The notes below the pieces were generated by a model. That model was not told where the DNA came from. It worked only from the letters and a program-made list of their open reading frames with translations, and did no database searches. From Alligator mississippiensis (Eukaryota; Chordata; Crocodylia; Alligatoridae): 64,000 bases of DNA. Position numbers and translations under genes: made by a program. Shown piece by piece: positions 12,548 through 24,387 of the stretch; the stretch's first letter is position 1, and every line of letters starts with the position of its first letter. The stretch covers positions 138,289,433-138,353,432 of the forward strand of contig NC_081824.1 of NCBI RefSeq assembly GCF_030867095.1. The letters run 5' to 3'.

Positions 12548-12642
12548 TTTAATATATATATGCATGCGGCGTTTATCGGTGACATTATCGGCCACATGAG
12601 CCAAAAAAAGATAATTGCTGATAATGTCAATTTTCCTTTTAT
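12548..12642 (-). mobile_element. Fragment of the 56672-57707 hAT family
   Basis: The reverse complement contains gaaaattgacattatcagc, then tttttttggctcatgtggcc and gataatgtcaccgataaa. In the same order 56723-56788 has ggaaattgactttattggc, cttttttcggttgatgtggcc and aataatgttgctgataaa. Only the sub-terminal part is present; no GC-rich core is attached. Confidence 0.65.
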
Positions 12643-12659
12643 CTCTGCCTTTAGATACT

Positions 12660-13479
12660 AGCAGATGCCCAAAGTTCAGGGCCCTGACCGTTGTTTCCAA
12701 TAGGAGGAGATATGAATGATAGAGCCACATGTTTGTAACGGACTCTCTTTCATTTATAAAGAATGCACAAAGTCTCATTTTATGAAAACAGAAAGAATCA
12801 AGTAATTGGAGACAGTGTCTTTGTTCACAGTGCCAAGCACCTTTTGGCCAATACTCAGTCCGAAACTCACTTTCCCTCTCAGCTTCTTGTAGGACCCTGT
12901 GTCTGGCCTCTTGCTTCTCCTCATGTCTGTTTCTGTGGTGTCTCTCCTGCTTCAGCCTCTCTGTCACACACATCTGCTACTCCCGGAGCCAGTAACCAAG
13001 CTCCTCTGCCTCAGAGTTCAAATTCCTGAGTGGCCACACATACGCCTGTCTTGAGCAGTGGTGTATGCCTGAGTTTAGCCAGAAGGCTGCTCTCATTTCA
13101 GAAAGTAGCTTAATGGTTTCCTATAGCTATACTGAATGAAGGGTAGTGATTTCACCCACCAGCTTCAGTGACATCCCTGCCAAGTCCAGAGCAATATTAA
13201 TTTAAATTTCCCTTATTCCCACAGAAATCAGGTAATACTGCCAACCCCACAACCATCATGAAGCACAGTAAGGAGACTGAAGAGGTTCATGGTTTCTCAA
13301 TCCGTTCTTCCTTCTGGATCACCCGTAAAGACCACCTTCTCCTAATCTTGGGCTAGACCTCTGCACATGCAGTCAGACTGAGCTCTTGCAGCTTGTCTTG
13401 GGGAAGGGATCCTGCCAAGTCAAAGTTTTATTTCATCCATAACCTGAAGGGTTGCAGCTGTAGCTTGATAAAGCTTTTG
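12660..13479. other. Unannotated sequence
   Basis: No supported feature. Open frames on both strands across 12500-13029 overlap the transposon fragment at their start and match no family I know. Confidence 0.4.
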
Positions 13480-14416
13480 AGGCCATAGACAGACATTTTG
13501 GAGCACTTTAAAATGCCACTGTACTTTGAAGCACCTCAAGAAGTTGCTGTTTCATCCACTAACATTTTTAGTGCTACATAGGCATGGGTGGATCTAGGAT
13601 TTTGAAAAGGGGGAGGGGGGAGTGCATATTATACTCCAGTTAGAGAAACTAGATACTTTAATAATGTGCTAGGGGGCTAGCATTACATGATTCATTTAAG
13701 ACTAAAGCAAAAACAAATATAACTATTGGAATGTGCACTAATTTGCTAGGTTATATATAAAAATTTAAAAGACAAGGAACTAGCCAAAATAGTGAAAAAA
13801 TATTGTGGCATTATTCCCATAGTCATGATAGTTAAATGTACGCTGCTTACTCAGATTCATAAAACAAAATCTGGTCTTCTTGAGCATCTTGACAGTGCCT
13901 CCAGTACTTCACTGTCAGTCATTTCTATGTCTGAGTTAATATTACCACACCTGAGATCAGGCTTTTAGCTAATTTGTGTGCAGCAGGAATCAAAGAAGGG
14001 TGCAGCTGCAGTCATCCTGGTACTGCCCTTGTACATATGGCATGTAGCATATCATTACAAATGTTGCATCTGTCCAGGACCTGAGTGTATAAATACCGGT
14101 GTAGAATCTCAGGGCACTGGGACTCACAAATTCTTATGTGAGTGGTACAAGAGGTAGACCATGGCATCCTTAGGCAGTGTGTAGTTTTTCTGATGCTGTG
14201 GTGTGAGGTGTCTGCTATACACAGTGTCCTCTATCTACCAAAACAGGTTGTAAAGCCATGGCAATCCTCTTGAATCATATCTCTTACATTCAGAGCTCCT
14301 TTCTATAACTGTGGTGTAGCAGGCAGCCATTGGTGGAACTGCTGAACAGCTGCAGAAGGAGAAGCAGGGCAGCTGCTCAGGGCACTGCTTGCTAAATAAA
14401 CGTAGCCACATAGAAC

Positions 14417-15706
14417 GTGTCCAGATGAGCGCGCACGTGCCTCTTGCCCCATCTCAAACCCCTTTGAGGTGGGGCAAGAGGCATGTGCAGGAATGAAAAA
14501 AGGTTCCCCGCGCTGCAAGTTTGCAGTGCGGTGAGAAAATTAGGCCCCTGGATATCCAAGGGTCTAAAAAAAATGTTTTGCAGAAGAGCAGAACAAGACA
14601 CGGTCCCAGACCATACCAGGGAGTCAGTCCTCCAAAAGAGATGCTCTGGTGTCAGCCAGAGTGTCTCTTTTGTTCTCCTGATGACTCCAGCCCCCAGCGC
14701 TCTCCAAGGTAAGTGTGTGTGACTCGCACCGGTACAAAGCCAGACTAGTGAGACATATGGGGCTGGCCTAGGTCCCGCCACGTGCCACCCCCCTGCAGGC
14801 ACAGCGAGGCAGAGGCAGGACCCAGCATGGTGCACAGGGACTACACTCCGTGCTCAGCTAGGTCTTGCCAGCCCTGGGGCCCCTCTGCTGTCCGGCTGGG
14901 CCAGGCTTTTGTTGGCAGGACCCAAAGTGGCATGCGGGAACCGCGTGCCAGGCCCAGCCGGGTCCTGCTGCCCTTGTGGCCCCTCTAATGCCCAGCTGGG
15001 CCAGGCCCATGGCGGTCACTCCGGGTCCTGCCGCCATGGGTCCAGCCTGGCCGGGAGGCAAAGAGGCCCCAGGGCCGGCAGGACCCAGCTGGGCCCAACG
15101 CGTGGTCCCCACATGCTGTGCCAGGTCCTGCCGCCATGGCTCAGAGCGCCCCACTCCCGCTGCTGCTGCTAAAGGTAAGTTATGGGCCCTGGGCAGGGGA
15201 GCTGTGGCCCTCCAAGGTGCCTGGGACCCTGGGTGGGGGGGCTGTGGCCCTGAGGGGAATAGGGGCTGTGGCCCCCCAGGGGGGAGTTGGGGCCCTGCAG
15301 GGGGGACAGTCCATGTGCTGTGTGGGGGGGGCTGCACCCTGTGGGAGCCAGGGGACCCACCCCTCCTGAGCAGCCCCCCCACAAGATCCCCCACACCACA
15401 GTCCCCCCAGCAATTGCCCCACACCTACCCACAGACCAACCCACATCCCTCCACACCCACCCACACACCCACTGGCCTTCCCCCACACCCCTTCTTACCC
15501 CCTTCCTGCAAACACCACATCCCCCCATCACACACCCATCATGTGTGAAGAAAACCAAAAGCTCACCTCAACACATATAGGTATTTAGAATTTATTTTTT
15601 CATGATGATAGAGACACCGGTAGGCTTCCACATTGCTTTAACATTGTAAATATACCAATAAAGCATTACCCAACTGATTGCTGTCTCTCTGTCTCTCTCT
15701 CTAGAT

Positions 15707-15737
<31 letters not shown>

Positions 15738-16177
15738 CGCGCGTAGAGCGGTTTTTTGTTTTAACTGTGGAAGAACATGAATTTTGGGGTATTTTTTAAA
15801 ATGGATTTGGGATGCTGCTGCAGCAGTCCAGCTGGCACAAGGGGTAGTGTCCCCAGGTACCAAGTGGCCAGGCCCCAGAAGCTCCTGAGAGCTAGTAGCC
15901 CTGAGCTGCTTGCCAAGGCAGCTTTTTGTATGGATGGGCCAGGACAGGGAAGCTTTCTATATGGCTGGGGACAGCACAGGTGCTGGCCCTGGGCTCTAGC
16001 TCCCCTGGCTGCAGATCTGGGAGGAGCCAGGCACGGTTATTTTGCCCCAAGTGGCACAATTTGCTCCACAACAAAGTGCATGTCCGACCACATGTGCTGA
16101 CGCAAAAAGCCCCGGCTCAAATTTACATCGCTTATTTTTGAGCTGCTGCAAGCACATGTGCTTGCATGTGTGGACAC
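14417..16177. mobile_element. Inner GC-rich transposon-like unit
   Basis: Inverted ends: gtgtccagatgagcgcgcac at the left; reverse complement of the right is gtgtccacacatgcaagcac. Both arms continue with a GCACGTGC/GCACATGTGC motif and CTTGC. The core at 14860-15170 is built from imperfect direct repeats of gggtcctgccgcc and ggcccctctg motifs, followed by G-rich (15200-15350) and C/CA-rich (15360-15540) tracts. A splice-donor-like aaggtaagt occurs at about 14707 and 15173. Borders are approximate and no TSD was resolved. Confidence 0.5.
15662..15745 (+). repeat. CT, TG and CG microsatellite
   Basis: ctgtctctctgtctctctct is followed by (tg)n and then (cg)n at about 15703-15744. The alternating purine/pyrimidine part could adopt Z-DNA. 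It accounts for the open frame reading THTHTH on the minus strand. Confidence 0.85.
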
Positions 16178-16228
16178 ATGCATAGGATGGAAACAGAAGT
16201 GCAGCTCTCCACTGTAACAGGGGAAAGA

Positions 16229-16384
16229 AGCAGAGGGAGCTCAATCTGGGTTTTTTTCAGTGGCGCTGGAGGTAGGGGTGGGGGCTCCAATCCACCCATC
16301 CCACCCTCAGGGGGGGCTCCAATCCACCCATCCCACCCTCTAGCACCAACTGAAAAAAACCCTAGATAGAATTCCCTCTGCTCC
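16229..16384. repeat. Long hairpin with internal tandem duplication
   Basis: The left arm (about 16229-16280: agcagagggagctc, then gggtttttttcagtgg) is the imperfect reverse complement of the right arm (about 16337-16384: aactgaaaaaaaccctag, then attccctctgctc). Between the arms, ggctccaatccacccatccc is present twice in tandem (16282 on and about 16315 on). It resembles a small foldback MITE inside the larger composite. Confidence 0.7.
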
Positions 16385-16984
16385 CTTACCCTACTCCCAT
16401 TCTGAAGACACTGCCAGGAGCAGGACTGGACTGCATCAGCCCAGCCTTGCTCCTGGCACATGACGAGCGAAGTCAATGAAAGCATTCTGCTTTGTAGCAC
16501 CTTCATCCATGGGCAACTGGTGCCTCCAGAGTCTGCGGTGGTAGTGGAGCCAGAGCTGGCGAGCATCTGCAGATGCTGCCACTGGTGGCAGGGGCAGAGC
16601 GGGCAAGCATTCACAGATGCTGCTGCCAGAGTCAGCGGCGGGAACAGCCCTGTTGGGGGGGCACTCCCTCCCCTGCCTTGCCTTGCCTACACATCACCTA
16701 TGCCTTCATCTGAACCCTCATATAACAAGCGTTCAGACTGTTGTGGGATTGGATCTTTTTAAAGTGCTCTGAAGTCATGCTCTTCTGTAAGGCCATAGCT
16801 GTAGAATGATTTCAAGGGGCCAATTGTGTGACAAACATAAGTTTTCTCTGTGCCCATAAAAAAAATAGCATCTACAAAGCAGGAGGTAAAAAGAAAGCAA
16901 GGAACTGGTGCCCTCTACTGGCTGCTCACACCAATGGGCCTGTTGGTATACCTCTTGTGATGGAAGCAGGCTTGGCACAACCTG

Positions 16985-17110
16985 AGACTGACAGCCAGGA
17001 TTTCCTGAATGATAATTACAGCTCTGTCACTATCTGGTTTTGGGTAAACCACTTTTCTGCTTCAATTTCCCTGTCTGTAAATTGGGATGAGGAATGCAAC
17101 AATAATAAAA
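16985..17110 (+). mobile_element. MIR-like SINE
   Basis: The order ctctgtcac, tggttttgggtaaacc, acttttctgcttcaatttcc, ctgtctgtaaattgggatga, aataataa follows the MIR consensus (tgaccttgggcaagtcactt, cctcagtttcctcatctgta, aaatgggaataataa). MIR is an ancient amniote tRNA-derived SINE. Terminal parts are not visible. Confidence 0.7.
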
Positions 17111-17114
17111 AATG

Positions 17115-20100
17115 TACTTAATATCCTTCTCAACCTCCCACTTGTGAAATTAGTTCATGGTTGCTATCAGCTTTGAAACTGTAAAATGCTGCATATATGG
17201 TAAGCATTATCTTCCTGTGAATTACTAGCAAACCTCAAAATGTGTTCCCATTGAAAGTTACACTTAGTTCAGAAAGGTCAATTGTCAGATAATAGAAAAA
17301 TGCCAAAAAAAATCCTATTACAAGAGGTTGGAGTATGGGGGAAGTGACCTTGCTAATTTGAAGAAAGCTATGTCTTAGGGAACTGATAGAAAAAACACCT
17401 AGCTTATACAGTCTTGCTGAGCTTGGTGTGTGATTAAAGTAGCTCAAAAGGAAGACCTGCTGATGAAGCGTTCTCAATAAGGAATGAATTTCTGCTCATG
17501 GATGGAAATAATTTTAATTTATTGATTTTCCAGCCCCAAACCGTACCAAATGATGTAGCCCTAGCCCTGTGTGATATCTGAAGTGGAGGGGCAAAATGAG
17601 CGGTAAAACGAGGCTTGTTTTTTTGTGGAGGACAGGACATTTTCAAACTTTTATTTTTCGCTAATAGCTTGGATCTGCAATTTTTATCCCATGGATGAAG
17701 AAAAGTATTATTTGAATTGTTGCTGTATGGTTGATATCCCAAAAAAAGTCAGCATATAGAACACGGGTATATACTTTTGGTTTAGACGGAGAAAAAGTTG
17801 AGCCATCATCAGCTTTCATACAATGGAGTAAGAGTATAATACAATCCTCTCACCCAGAAGATTCTATTTGCAAAGCCAGCTAAGCCATACCAATATGATT
17901 CTCTATGGTAGCCTTTTGGAGATGCATGCAAACTCAATGTACTATATACAGGTTTGAAATATCTCAAGATCACATCAAGAAAAAGTACAGCACACCATTT
18001 CAGTTGAATTAGCTGGGCTACAAAATGATCTGCGAGACTATAATGAAAGCTGACTACGTTTCTCCTTCAAAGCCCATGACTTCTCAACCATCTGTTGTTT
18101 TTTGGTTGTTTTTTCTGGAGGCGGGGGAAGCAGGGAAAATTTTGATTTTGTATTTTAGGAAAGGCAGAAAGATCAGAACAGCAAGGGCATTGCATTTAAC
18201 TGTATAGTCCCTGATTTCTGGGAGGCCTCCCTGCAGTTGCCCATGATTTCTGAGGGGGAAGAAAGCCCAAGAGATATAGAGAGCACCAAGGTGGGGTATA
18301 CATTCAGGTTATCTACTCTGCCTAACTGGTAGGTTTCTGCACTTATGGAGTAGAAGTAAGTGGGTGGAGTTGGCTTTTCAGTGGTGGTCCCGAACTCAGC
18401 GGGGAGATGGCATAGACATGTCCAGATAGATCCCTGCCATTGCACCTGATGCTCCTACATGGGTGAAGGAAAACTCCAGGTTGTTTTTCTTAGGGAGGGA
18501 GAAGCCCCCTCTGTTACTACTTACAGGGGAGTCAGAGCCCTAGTGATGAGGCAGGACCTGTGCTCTCACCACTGGTTTCCCCAAGACCTCCTCTGTGGGT
18601 GGGGGCCATGGTTCAGATGCAGACGGAGAATCAGTGCTCCAGCACCTCTACCTGAGCAAGGAGAATAAATCACAAAGCACCTAGCAGAAGATGAGATTGG
18701 GGAAGAGTGAGTGATGAGCTGGATCCTGCACCATTTAAGTCAGTTGGAGCAGGATCCAACCCACAGTCTTGATCAATGGCTATGTCATTGGAGCTGATAA
18801 CTTTCTTTCTCATAACCACAGATCTCTTCCACTAGTTATACTGTAACAGAGCTGTTGCCCAGCTGTGCTGTGTGTGTTTGTGTGTGTGGGGCCAGGGGGT
18901 GAATTTTTCCCCTGTCACAGGTAAATTTACCTTTCTGTTATTTTCTATCCATGAACTAAAAACCTTAAATATAAAAGAAAAATAAATAAGATCCCAGACA
19001 TCATTCTGGTTCCAGAGTGAAATGGTCCTAGCCAGCCAGCTCTGAGCAGCTGATGCAAGGAAAGTTCAATGGAATAACTGAGCAGATGAGTCCACCTGTT
19101 TCATTTACATGATTCAATTGCATTTTTTTTGTAGAGTCTATTACACTGACTCTATCCTAAAACTTTCCTTCAAAGAGTTAAATAGTAAGCACCAGGGAGA
19201 CAGAGACTGAAGAGATGCAAGGAATCACTAAAACATGTGGAAAAGTTTCCCTGATGTCACAATGAGGCTTTTAACCAGCCTTTCTATGTCTTAGTACATC
19301 ATAGAGAAATTCAGACAGGATGCATAATTAATACCAGAGCCTCTTTATGTCCTCCGAGAAGTTAGCTGATTTTTCAGCTGGAGTGGGCAATTCACTGAGA
19401 AAGGTCACAAGCTTAGAGAAATCAGTTAATAGACTATAATAGACTAACAATGAAATAAGGCATCCTGTTTCTGTGTGTAATGCAAACTTTCTTTTGTTAT
19501 AAATGCCCATCTGTCTAATAAGAAACCCGTCACTCTGCGTGCTTTAAAATTGCTTCCTGTTCTTTCCAGAATTAACTGGCGTTCTGCAATGTAGGAAAGA
19601 ATCCAAACTAAGAGGCGTCTTTGTAGAGAGAAAGCTGTGAACACGAATTCTTTCAATGGAGAAATTGAGCATTCCTGGCACTTGACTGACTGCCATCCTT
19701 CTCTCTGCAGACGCATAAATGTAATGCTAGTGAGGCTCTTTTACATATTTTTTTTCTGTGCTTACGTTCTTTGTGACTTTTACTGCACAGTGCAGCGTTG
19801 AAAGTTTGACTGGCAAAGAAAGTGCATGTTATGATGATCGTATTTTAAAATCCTTTGGAAGCACCAGTTGGTTTTGCATTTCACTCTGAAGCATTTCACC
19901 AAGCAAGTGAGTAGTACTGTTACTATGATTGTTCATTAGTATGTGTCTTTATTGATTTTAGAATGCTGTTTATTGATTTTAAAATTAGTGACTCTGTGTG
20001 TTTCTGCATGTGTGTATATAAGGAAATAATAAGTATTTTATATATGCAATGTAAGACTGTGACTGTTATATCTACTTAACCTCACAACATTTCAGTCTCA

Positions 20101-20130
20101 AGTTTCTGTCACTTGTATGAGGTCATTTAC
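17115..20130. other. Unannotated AT-rich sequence
   Basis: About 3 kb with no supported gene. A weak TG-rich stretch (18868-18890) and a palindromic sentence ggatcctgcacc...gcaggatcc (18721-18756) of the type seen in old sauropsid repeats are the only structure noted. Confidence 0.4.
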
Positions 20131-20135
20131 CTGTC

Positions 20136-20830
20136 TGTAACAGGTTGGCTGTCCCTTTAAGAGGGATCAGGTTTACCCTTGCTACTAAGACATCAGCTCC
20201 TGGCTCCCCCCACCCAGTTCCCAACCCTAAGCTGATCCTGATCTGCTGGGAATCAGATGGCTTGGGTCAGTTACCAGACACAGCAGACAAGGAGTTGGGT
20301 GATTTCCCTAAAAGGCTGGGAGAAGTGAATTGGAAAGGGGAGCTGTAGAAGGGAGTTGTTTCTTGTGAGTGGCCATACAGGGAAAGGAGGCTGCAGCCCC
20401 TGGAGAAGGCTGTCTCCAAGCCATATGATTTGGAGCTGGACTGGACAGGAGAATTCTGTCTGTACAGAACGAGAGTGGGTGGATTTTAAGCCCCAAAAGG
20501 GGCTCCTGTTTCCTTTCCTTTCTGTTCTAGCTATTGCTTGGGTTTATTTCCAAGCCTTGTTTGTTGGTGCTTAGAGAGACTGTTGCTTGTTGGAGCCTTT
20601 CTAGAGGAAAGTAGGCCTGAGGCAGAAAGACCTGATACAAGAGTGATTAAAGAACCCCTGGGGAAAATGAGCAGAGCAAGCTGCTCCAGGTCAGGCTGCA
20701 AATGGATGCTGCAAAAGCCTGGGCTTGCTCTGTGCTCATTTGTTTCACTGATGAGACACTCTTTTTGTTAGATGAGTTATATTGTTCCATCTTGCAGGTC
20801 ATTATTCAGCTTTAACAATAATCATACTAA
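20136..20830 (+). mobile_element. Possible solo LTR fossil
   Basis: Begins tgtaacagg followed by ccctttaagaggg, an LTR-like start shared in form with 45451 and, on the minus strand, 27980. No internal retroviral genes adjoin it, so a solo LTR is the simplest reading. The end is not resolved and the age looks considerable. Family assignment is tentative. Confidence 0.3.
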
Positions 20831-21112
20831 GCGGATACTGATGTGAGCACACTTGCCTTGTTGACACACATGTTTTTTTTAAATAAAGTAATTTCCTAAG
20901 ATTCAAATCTCTTTGAGCAGCCCAGGGCAAATGTAGTCCATTCCCACAAGACCCTGTAACTCTCTATATTGATGAAAATCAAGCACTATTTCTCTAACTT
21001 TTTTTTATTTGATTTCTCCCTCATCCTATTGTTAGATTTTAAAAAATCACCTCAAAGCGTAGTGTTTTATTAATACAGAATGGGGGCTAAAGAATAAAAC
21101 CTTTCATTAAAG

Positions 21113-21309
21113 CAGTGATTCTCAACTGGGATGCCGTGATAGCCTTTGAAGTATGTCACTGGGAAAGAGAAGAGATAAGCTGAGGCTCTTCCCTTCTGGA
21201 CCCTCTTCAAGCAGGTAAGCACGATAATAAGTTAATTTTTGAAATGCACTGTTCAGTTCACAAAAATTATGGAGAGGTGTCCTAACTCTAAAAAGATTGA
21301 GAACCAGAG
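21113..21309. mobile_element. Short hAT-Charlie-like MITE
   Basis: The left end is cagtgattctcaactggg; the right end is ttgagaaccagag, the reverse complement of the usual CAGTGGTTCTCAA style. TSD: cattaaag at 21105-21112 and cactaaag at 21310-21317 (7 of 8). The 197-bp body cannot encode a transposase. Its right half recurs at 57715-57779. Confidence 0.8.
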
Positions 21310-21319
21310 CACTAAAGCA

Positions 21320-22195
21320 ACCAGTCTCAGTTTCTGGCATTGCCTCATTCTCTCCCATCTTCTTGCAGGTCATGTTTGATACTCTAGATTGACTGGTAGA
21401 TTAGCAGAAGGAGAACCTCATCTTTTGAAGCCAAAATCAGTAAGGTCTTTATTATGTGTGCTGTTTATTAATCTAATTACTGTACTTTTCCTTTTTTCTT
21501 AGAAAAGGAAAAACAGATTAGTGGTGCTCCCTGAGCTGACTGTCTGCGAAGGATTATTGGCAGAGAAACAATATTTAGTCAAAGGGAAATGCTGGGTGTT
21601 ATTGCAAGTGGAATATTTGTAATGATAACCAGTAGCTCTGCAAAAGTAGCTTTTAGCAAAATCAAATTTTAACAAAAAGTCTCCTTTTTGCACATACTAT
21701 AATGAGCAATTAAAAAGTCTTTATGCTTGTATTTTCAGGGCACATTGTGTACTATAAGGTAACGGTCCTTCAGAAAAGAGAGCTCTGGGAGGGCCTGAGG
21801 GAAACCTAACATGGGACTTCTTGAGGCACCTGCTCATTAGGGTACTAAGTACTCCTGCCTGTTGCCAGTACAGAAGAGGGGAATGGGGATAGTCCCCTCC
21901 CTGCCCCTGTTGCTCTGTTTATGGTGGCTGGCACCCAGATGGATCTAGCAGTCCTTAAACAGGGGAGGTGGAGTTGTGACTGGCCTTTGTACAGGTTGCA
22001 TAGGGATAGGCGAAGGTTCTCTCTGCTCACCTGGGTAAGAACCAGCTATAAGAAGCAGTCCGATTCTTGGTATGTAAGGAAGATTGCCATCTCTGGGCTA
22101 GGGGTTGAACAGGTTACTGTTAGGAGTTTTGGTATGATGTTAAACTTGTTAACACGAGACAGAAAAAGATTCAATTTTCGTCTGGAATAAATTTA
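21320..22195. other. Unannotated sequence
   Basis: No supported gene or repeat. Confidence 0.4.
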
Positions 22196-22197
22196 GG

Positions 22198-22378
22198 TCA
22201 TAGAAAAAGATCTTGAGAAATAGGGCTGGGTGGGATCACATGAGATCATCTAGTCTAGGTCCCTGCTCAAGGCAGAATCATCCCTGACTAAACCACCTGT
22301 GGTGGCCACAACACTCAATCCTTGTCTCACTCTAGCTCCTCATGGTATCTTCCCTTCTCTCCTCATCTGCACACCTTG
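22198..22378 (-). mobile_element. Old CR1 3' end
   Basis: The plus strand shows tcatagaaaaag, then gggctgggtgggatcaca, gatcatctagtctaggtccc and tgctcaaggcag. This is the reverse complement of the CR1 3' untranslated signature. More diverged than its neighbours, so older. Confidence 0.6.
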
Positions 22379-22382
22379 ATTC

Positions 22383-22575
22383 ATAGATTCATAGACATTA
22401 GGGGCTGGAAGGGACCTCATGAGATCATCGGGTCCAGCCCCCTGCCATAGGCAAGAAGTCAGCTGAGATCAAGTGACCTCAGCAAGAAATAAATCCAGCT
22501 GTTTTTTTAAAGGAGTCCAGAGTAGGTGCTTGTACCACCTCTGGGGGGGAGTTTGTTCCAGACCATGGACATGTG
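22383..22575 (-). mobile_element. CR1 3' end, distal part of the interrupted older copy
   Basis: gattcatagacattagggg, ggaagggacctcatgag and gggtccagccccctgcc mark a CR1 3' end; the following ccaccrctggggg...gtttgttccagaccatgg corresponds to the C-terminal coding tail. The copy stops where the younger CR1 begins at 22576, and its upstream continuation (the tail coding KKFFTV) resumes near 25630. The two pieces are best read as one element split by an insertion. Confidence 0.65.
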
Positions 22576-22664
22576 TTTCATAGTTTCATAGTTGGTAGGG
22601 TCAGAAGGGACCTGAGCAGATCATCAAGTCCGACCCCCTGCCATGGCAGGAAAGAGTACTGGGG

Positions 22665-22919
22665 TCAAACAAGCCCGGCAAGGTGTTCATCCAACCTCCT
22701 TTTAAAGACCTCCAGGGTAGGAGCCAGGACCACTTCTCTTGGAAGTTGGTTCCAGATCCTAGCCGCCCTGACAGTGAAGTAGTGCCTCCTGATGTCTAGC
22801 CTGAATCTACCCTCTGCCAGCTTGTGACTGTTATTTCTAGTCACTCCTGGTAGTGCTCGGGGGAACAGGGACTCCCCCAATGCCTGCTGGTCCCCTCTGA
22901 CTGGTCTGTAAACGGCCAC
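22665..22919 (-). pseudogene. CR1 ORF2 C-terminal tail
   Basis: About 84 codons ending in the CR1 tail RIWNQLPREVV, then [13 protein letters not shown] and a stop near 22662, followed by the 3' untranslated region. It is one frameshift away from the RT piece at 22995. Confidence 0.85.
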
Positions 22920-22994
22920 TAGATCCCCCCTCAGCCTTCTCTTGTGGAGGCTGAACAGGTTCAGGTCCCTTAGCCTCTCCTTGTAGGGCCTGCC

Positions 22995-23972
22995 CTACTG
23001 CCCCCTGATCATGCGGGTGGCCCTCCTCTGGACCTTATCAATGCTGTCCACATCCCTCCTGAAACGCGGCACCCAGAACTGGAGGCAGTACTGCAACTGC
23101 GGCCTGACTAGTGCTGCATAGAGGGGGAGGATCACCTCCTTGGACCTGCTTGAGATGCATCTGTGGATGCATGACAAGGTGCGGTTGGCCTTCCTGACCG
23201 CATACCCACACTGTCGGCCCATGTTCATTTTGGCATCGATAATGACTCCCAGATCCTTTTCTACCTCTGCACTGATGTGAAAGCAGTTCCCCAGCTGCTG
23301 GTTCTTCCTCCCCAGGTACAGTACCTTGCACTTGTCAGTATTGAAACCCATCCTGTTCTCATCCGTCCACCTCTGTAACCTGTCCAGGTCTGATTGCAGC
23401 CTATTCCTCCCTTCTAGTGTGCCCACATCTCCCCACATCTTAGTGTCATCTGCGAATTTGGACAGGGTGCTTTTTACCCCCTCGTCCAAGTCACTGATGA
23501 AGATGTTGAACAGTGCAAGCCTGAGGACTGAGCCCTGGGGGACCCCACTGCCCACATCCCTCCAGGTCAAATAAAACCTGTCTGCCACCACACTCTGGGC
23601 GCGGCCCTCCAGCCAATTAGTGACCCATCTGACTGTGTACATATCGACACCACAATCTCCTAGTTTTTTAATGAGAATGGGGTGAGAGACAGTGTTGAAA
23701 GTCTTTCTGGACTTTAGGAAGGCCATGTCCACCACGACACCTGCGTCCCAGGATTTTGTGACCTGGTCATAGAAGGCCACCAGGTTGGTCTGACAGGACC
23801 TGCCTCTAATGAACCCATGTTGGTTGCCCCTAAGCATAACCTCCCCTGCTGTCCCCTCACGGACGTGCGCCAGGATAATTCTCTCAAAAAGCTTACCCCG
23901 GATCGAGGTAAGACTAACTGGCCTATAGTTTCCTGGGTCTTCCTTCCTCCTTTCTTTGAAAATGGGAATCAC
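22995..23972 (-). pseudogene. CR1 ORF2 reverse transcriptase region (decayed)
   Basis: About 325 codons of a non-LTR reverse transcriptase. It shows IPIFKERRKEDPGNYRPVSL, NQHGFIRGRSCQTNL, GVPQGSVL, and KFADDTKMWG with the FADD catalytic pair (codons at 23445-23456), then GVIIDAKMN and DKVQRRATRMI. In motif A the canonical YLDFSKAFDTVSH reads FLKSRKTFNTVSH, so the first catalytic Asp is lost. The start methionine is internal to the domain: the true RT frame continues upstream across a stop to about 24290. Dead copy. Confidence 0.9.
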
Positions 23973-24387
23973 ATTGGCCCTTTTCTAGTCCTCTGGCACA
24001 TCACCAGAGCACCATGAGTGCTCATAAAGCCATGCCACAGGTCCTGCAATGACCTCTGCTAATTCCCTCAGCACTCTGGGGTGGAGATCGTCAGGACCTG
24101 CTGATTTAAATATGTCCAGTCCCTCCAGAAGTTCCCTGACTAGATTCTCACTGACCCTAGGTCTGGGTGCACCTCCCCTGGGGCCTACAGGGGTCCCAGT
24201 GGGGGGGATGACCCAGACCCTGCTTCAAAAAATGGAGGCAAAGAAATTGTTAAATAGGTTAGCTTTGCTGTCTGGTGCGACGACCAGATTTCCTAGCATG
24301 TTCTGCAGAGGCCCACATTACCCAGTATCTTCTTTTTACCCCCTATGTATTTAAAAAAGGACTTCTTGTTGTCCTTGATCTGAGTAG

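Larger units (their letters stand above)
13488..16789. mobile_element. 3.3-kb composite hAT-like element with perfect 8-bp TSD
   Basis: aggccata occurs exactly at 13480-13487 and 16790-16797. Just inside are inverted ends sharing gagcactttaaaa: the left reads gacagacattttggagcac and the reverse complement of the right reads tacagaagagcatgacttc, then agagcactttaaaa. The interior is a composite: an AT-rich left third containing gggtggatctagg; a second inverted-end unit at about 14417-16177 with a very GC-rich core; a microsatellite; and a hairpin at 16229-16384. No transposase is readable. The exact TSD argues that the whole block is one insertion that carries, or later received, the inner pieces. 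Confidence 0.75.

Noticed and set aside
14858-15580. Frames up to 227 codons rich in Pro, Gly and Ala
   Set aside because: Direct-repeat, G/C-skewed core of a transposon-like unit; open in several frames at once.
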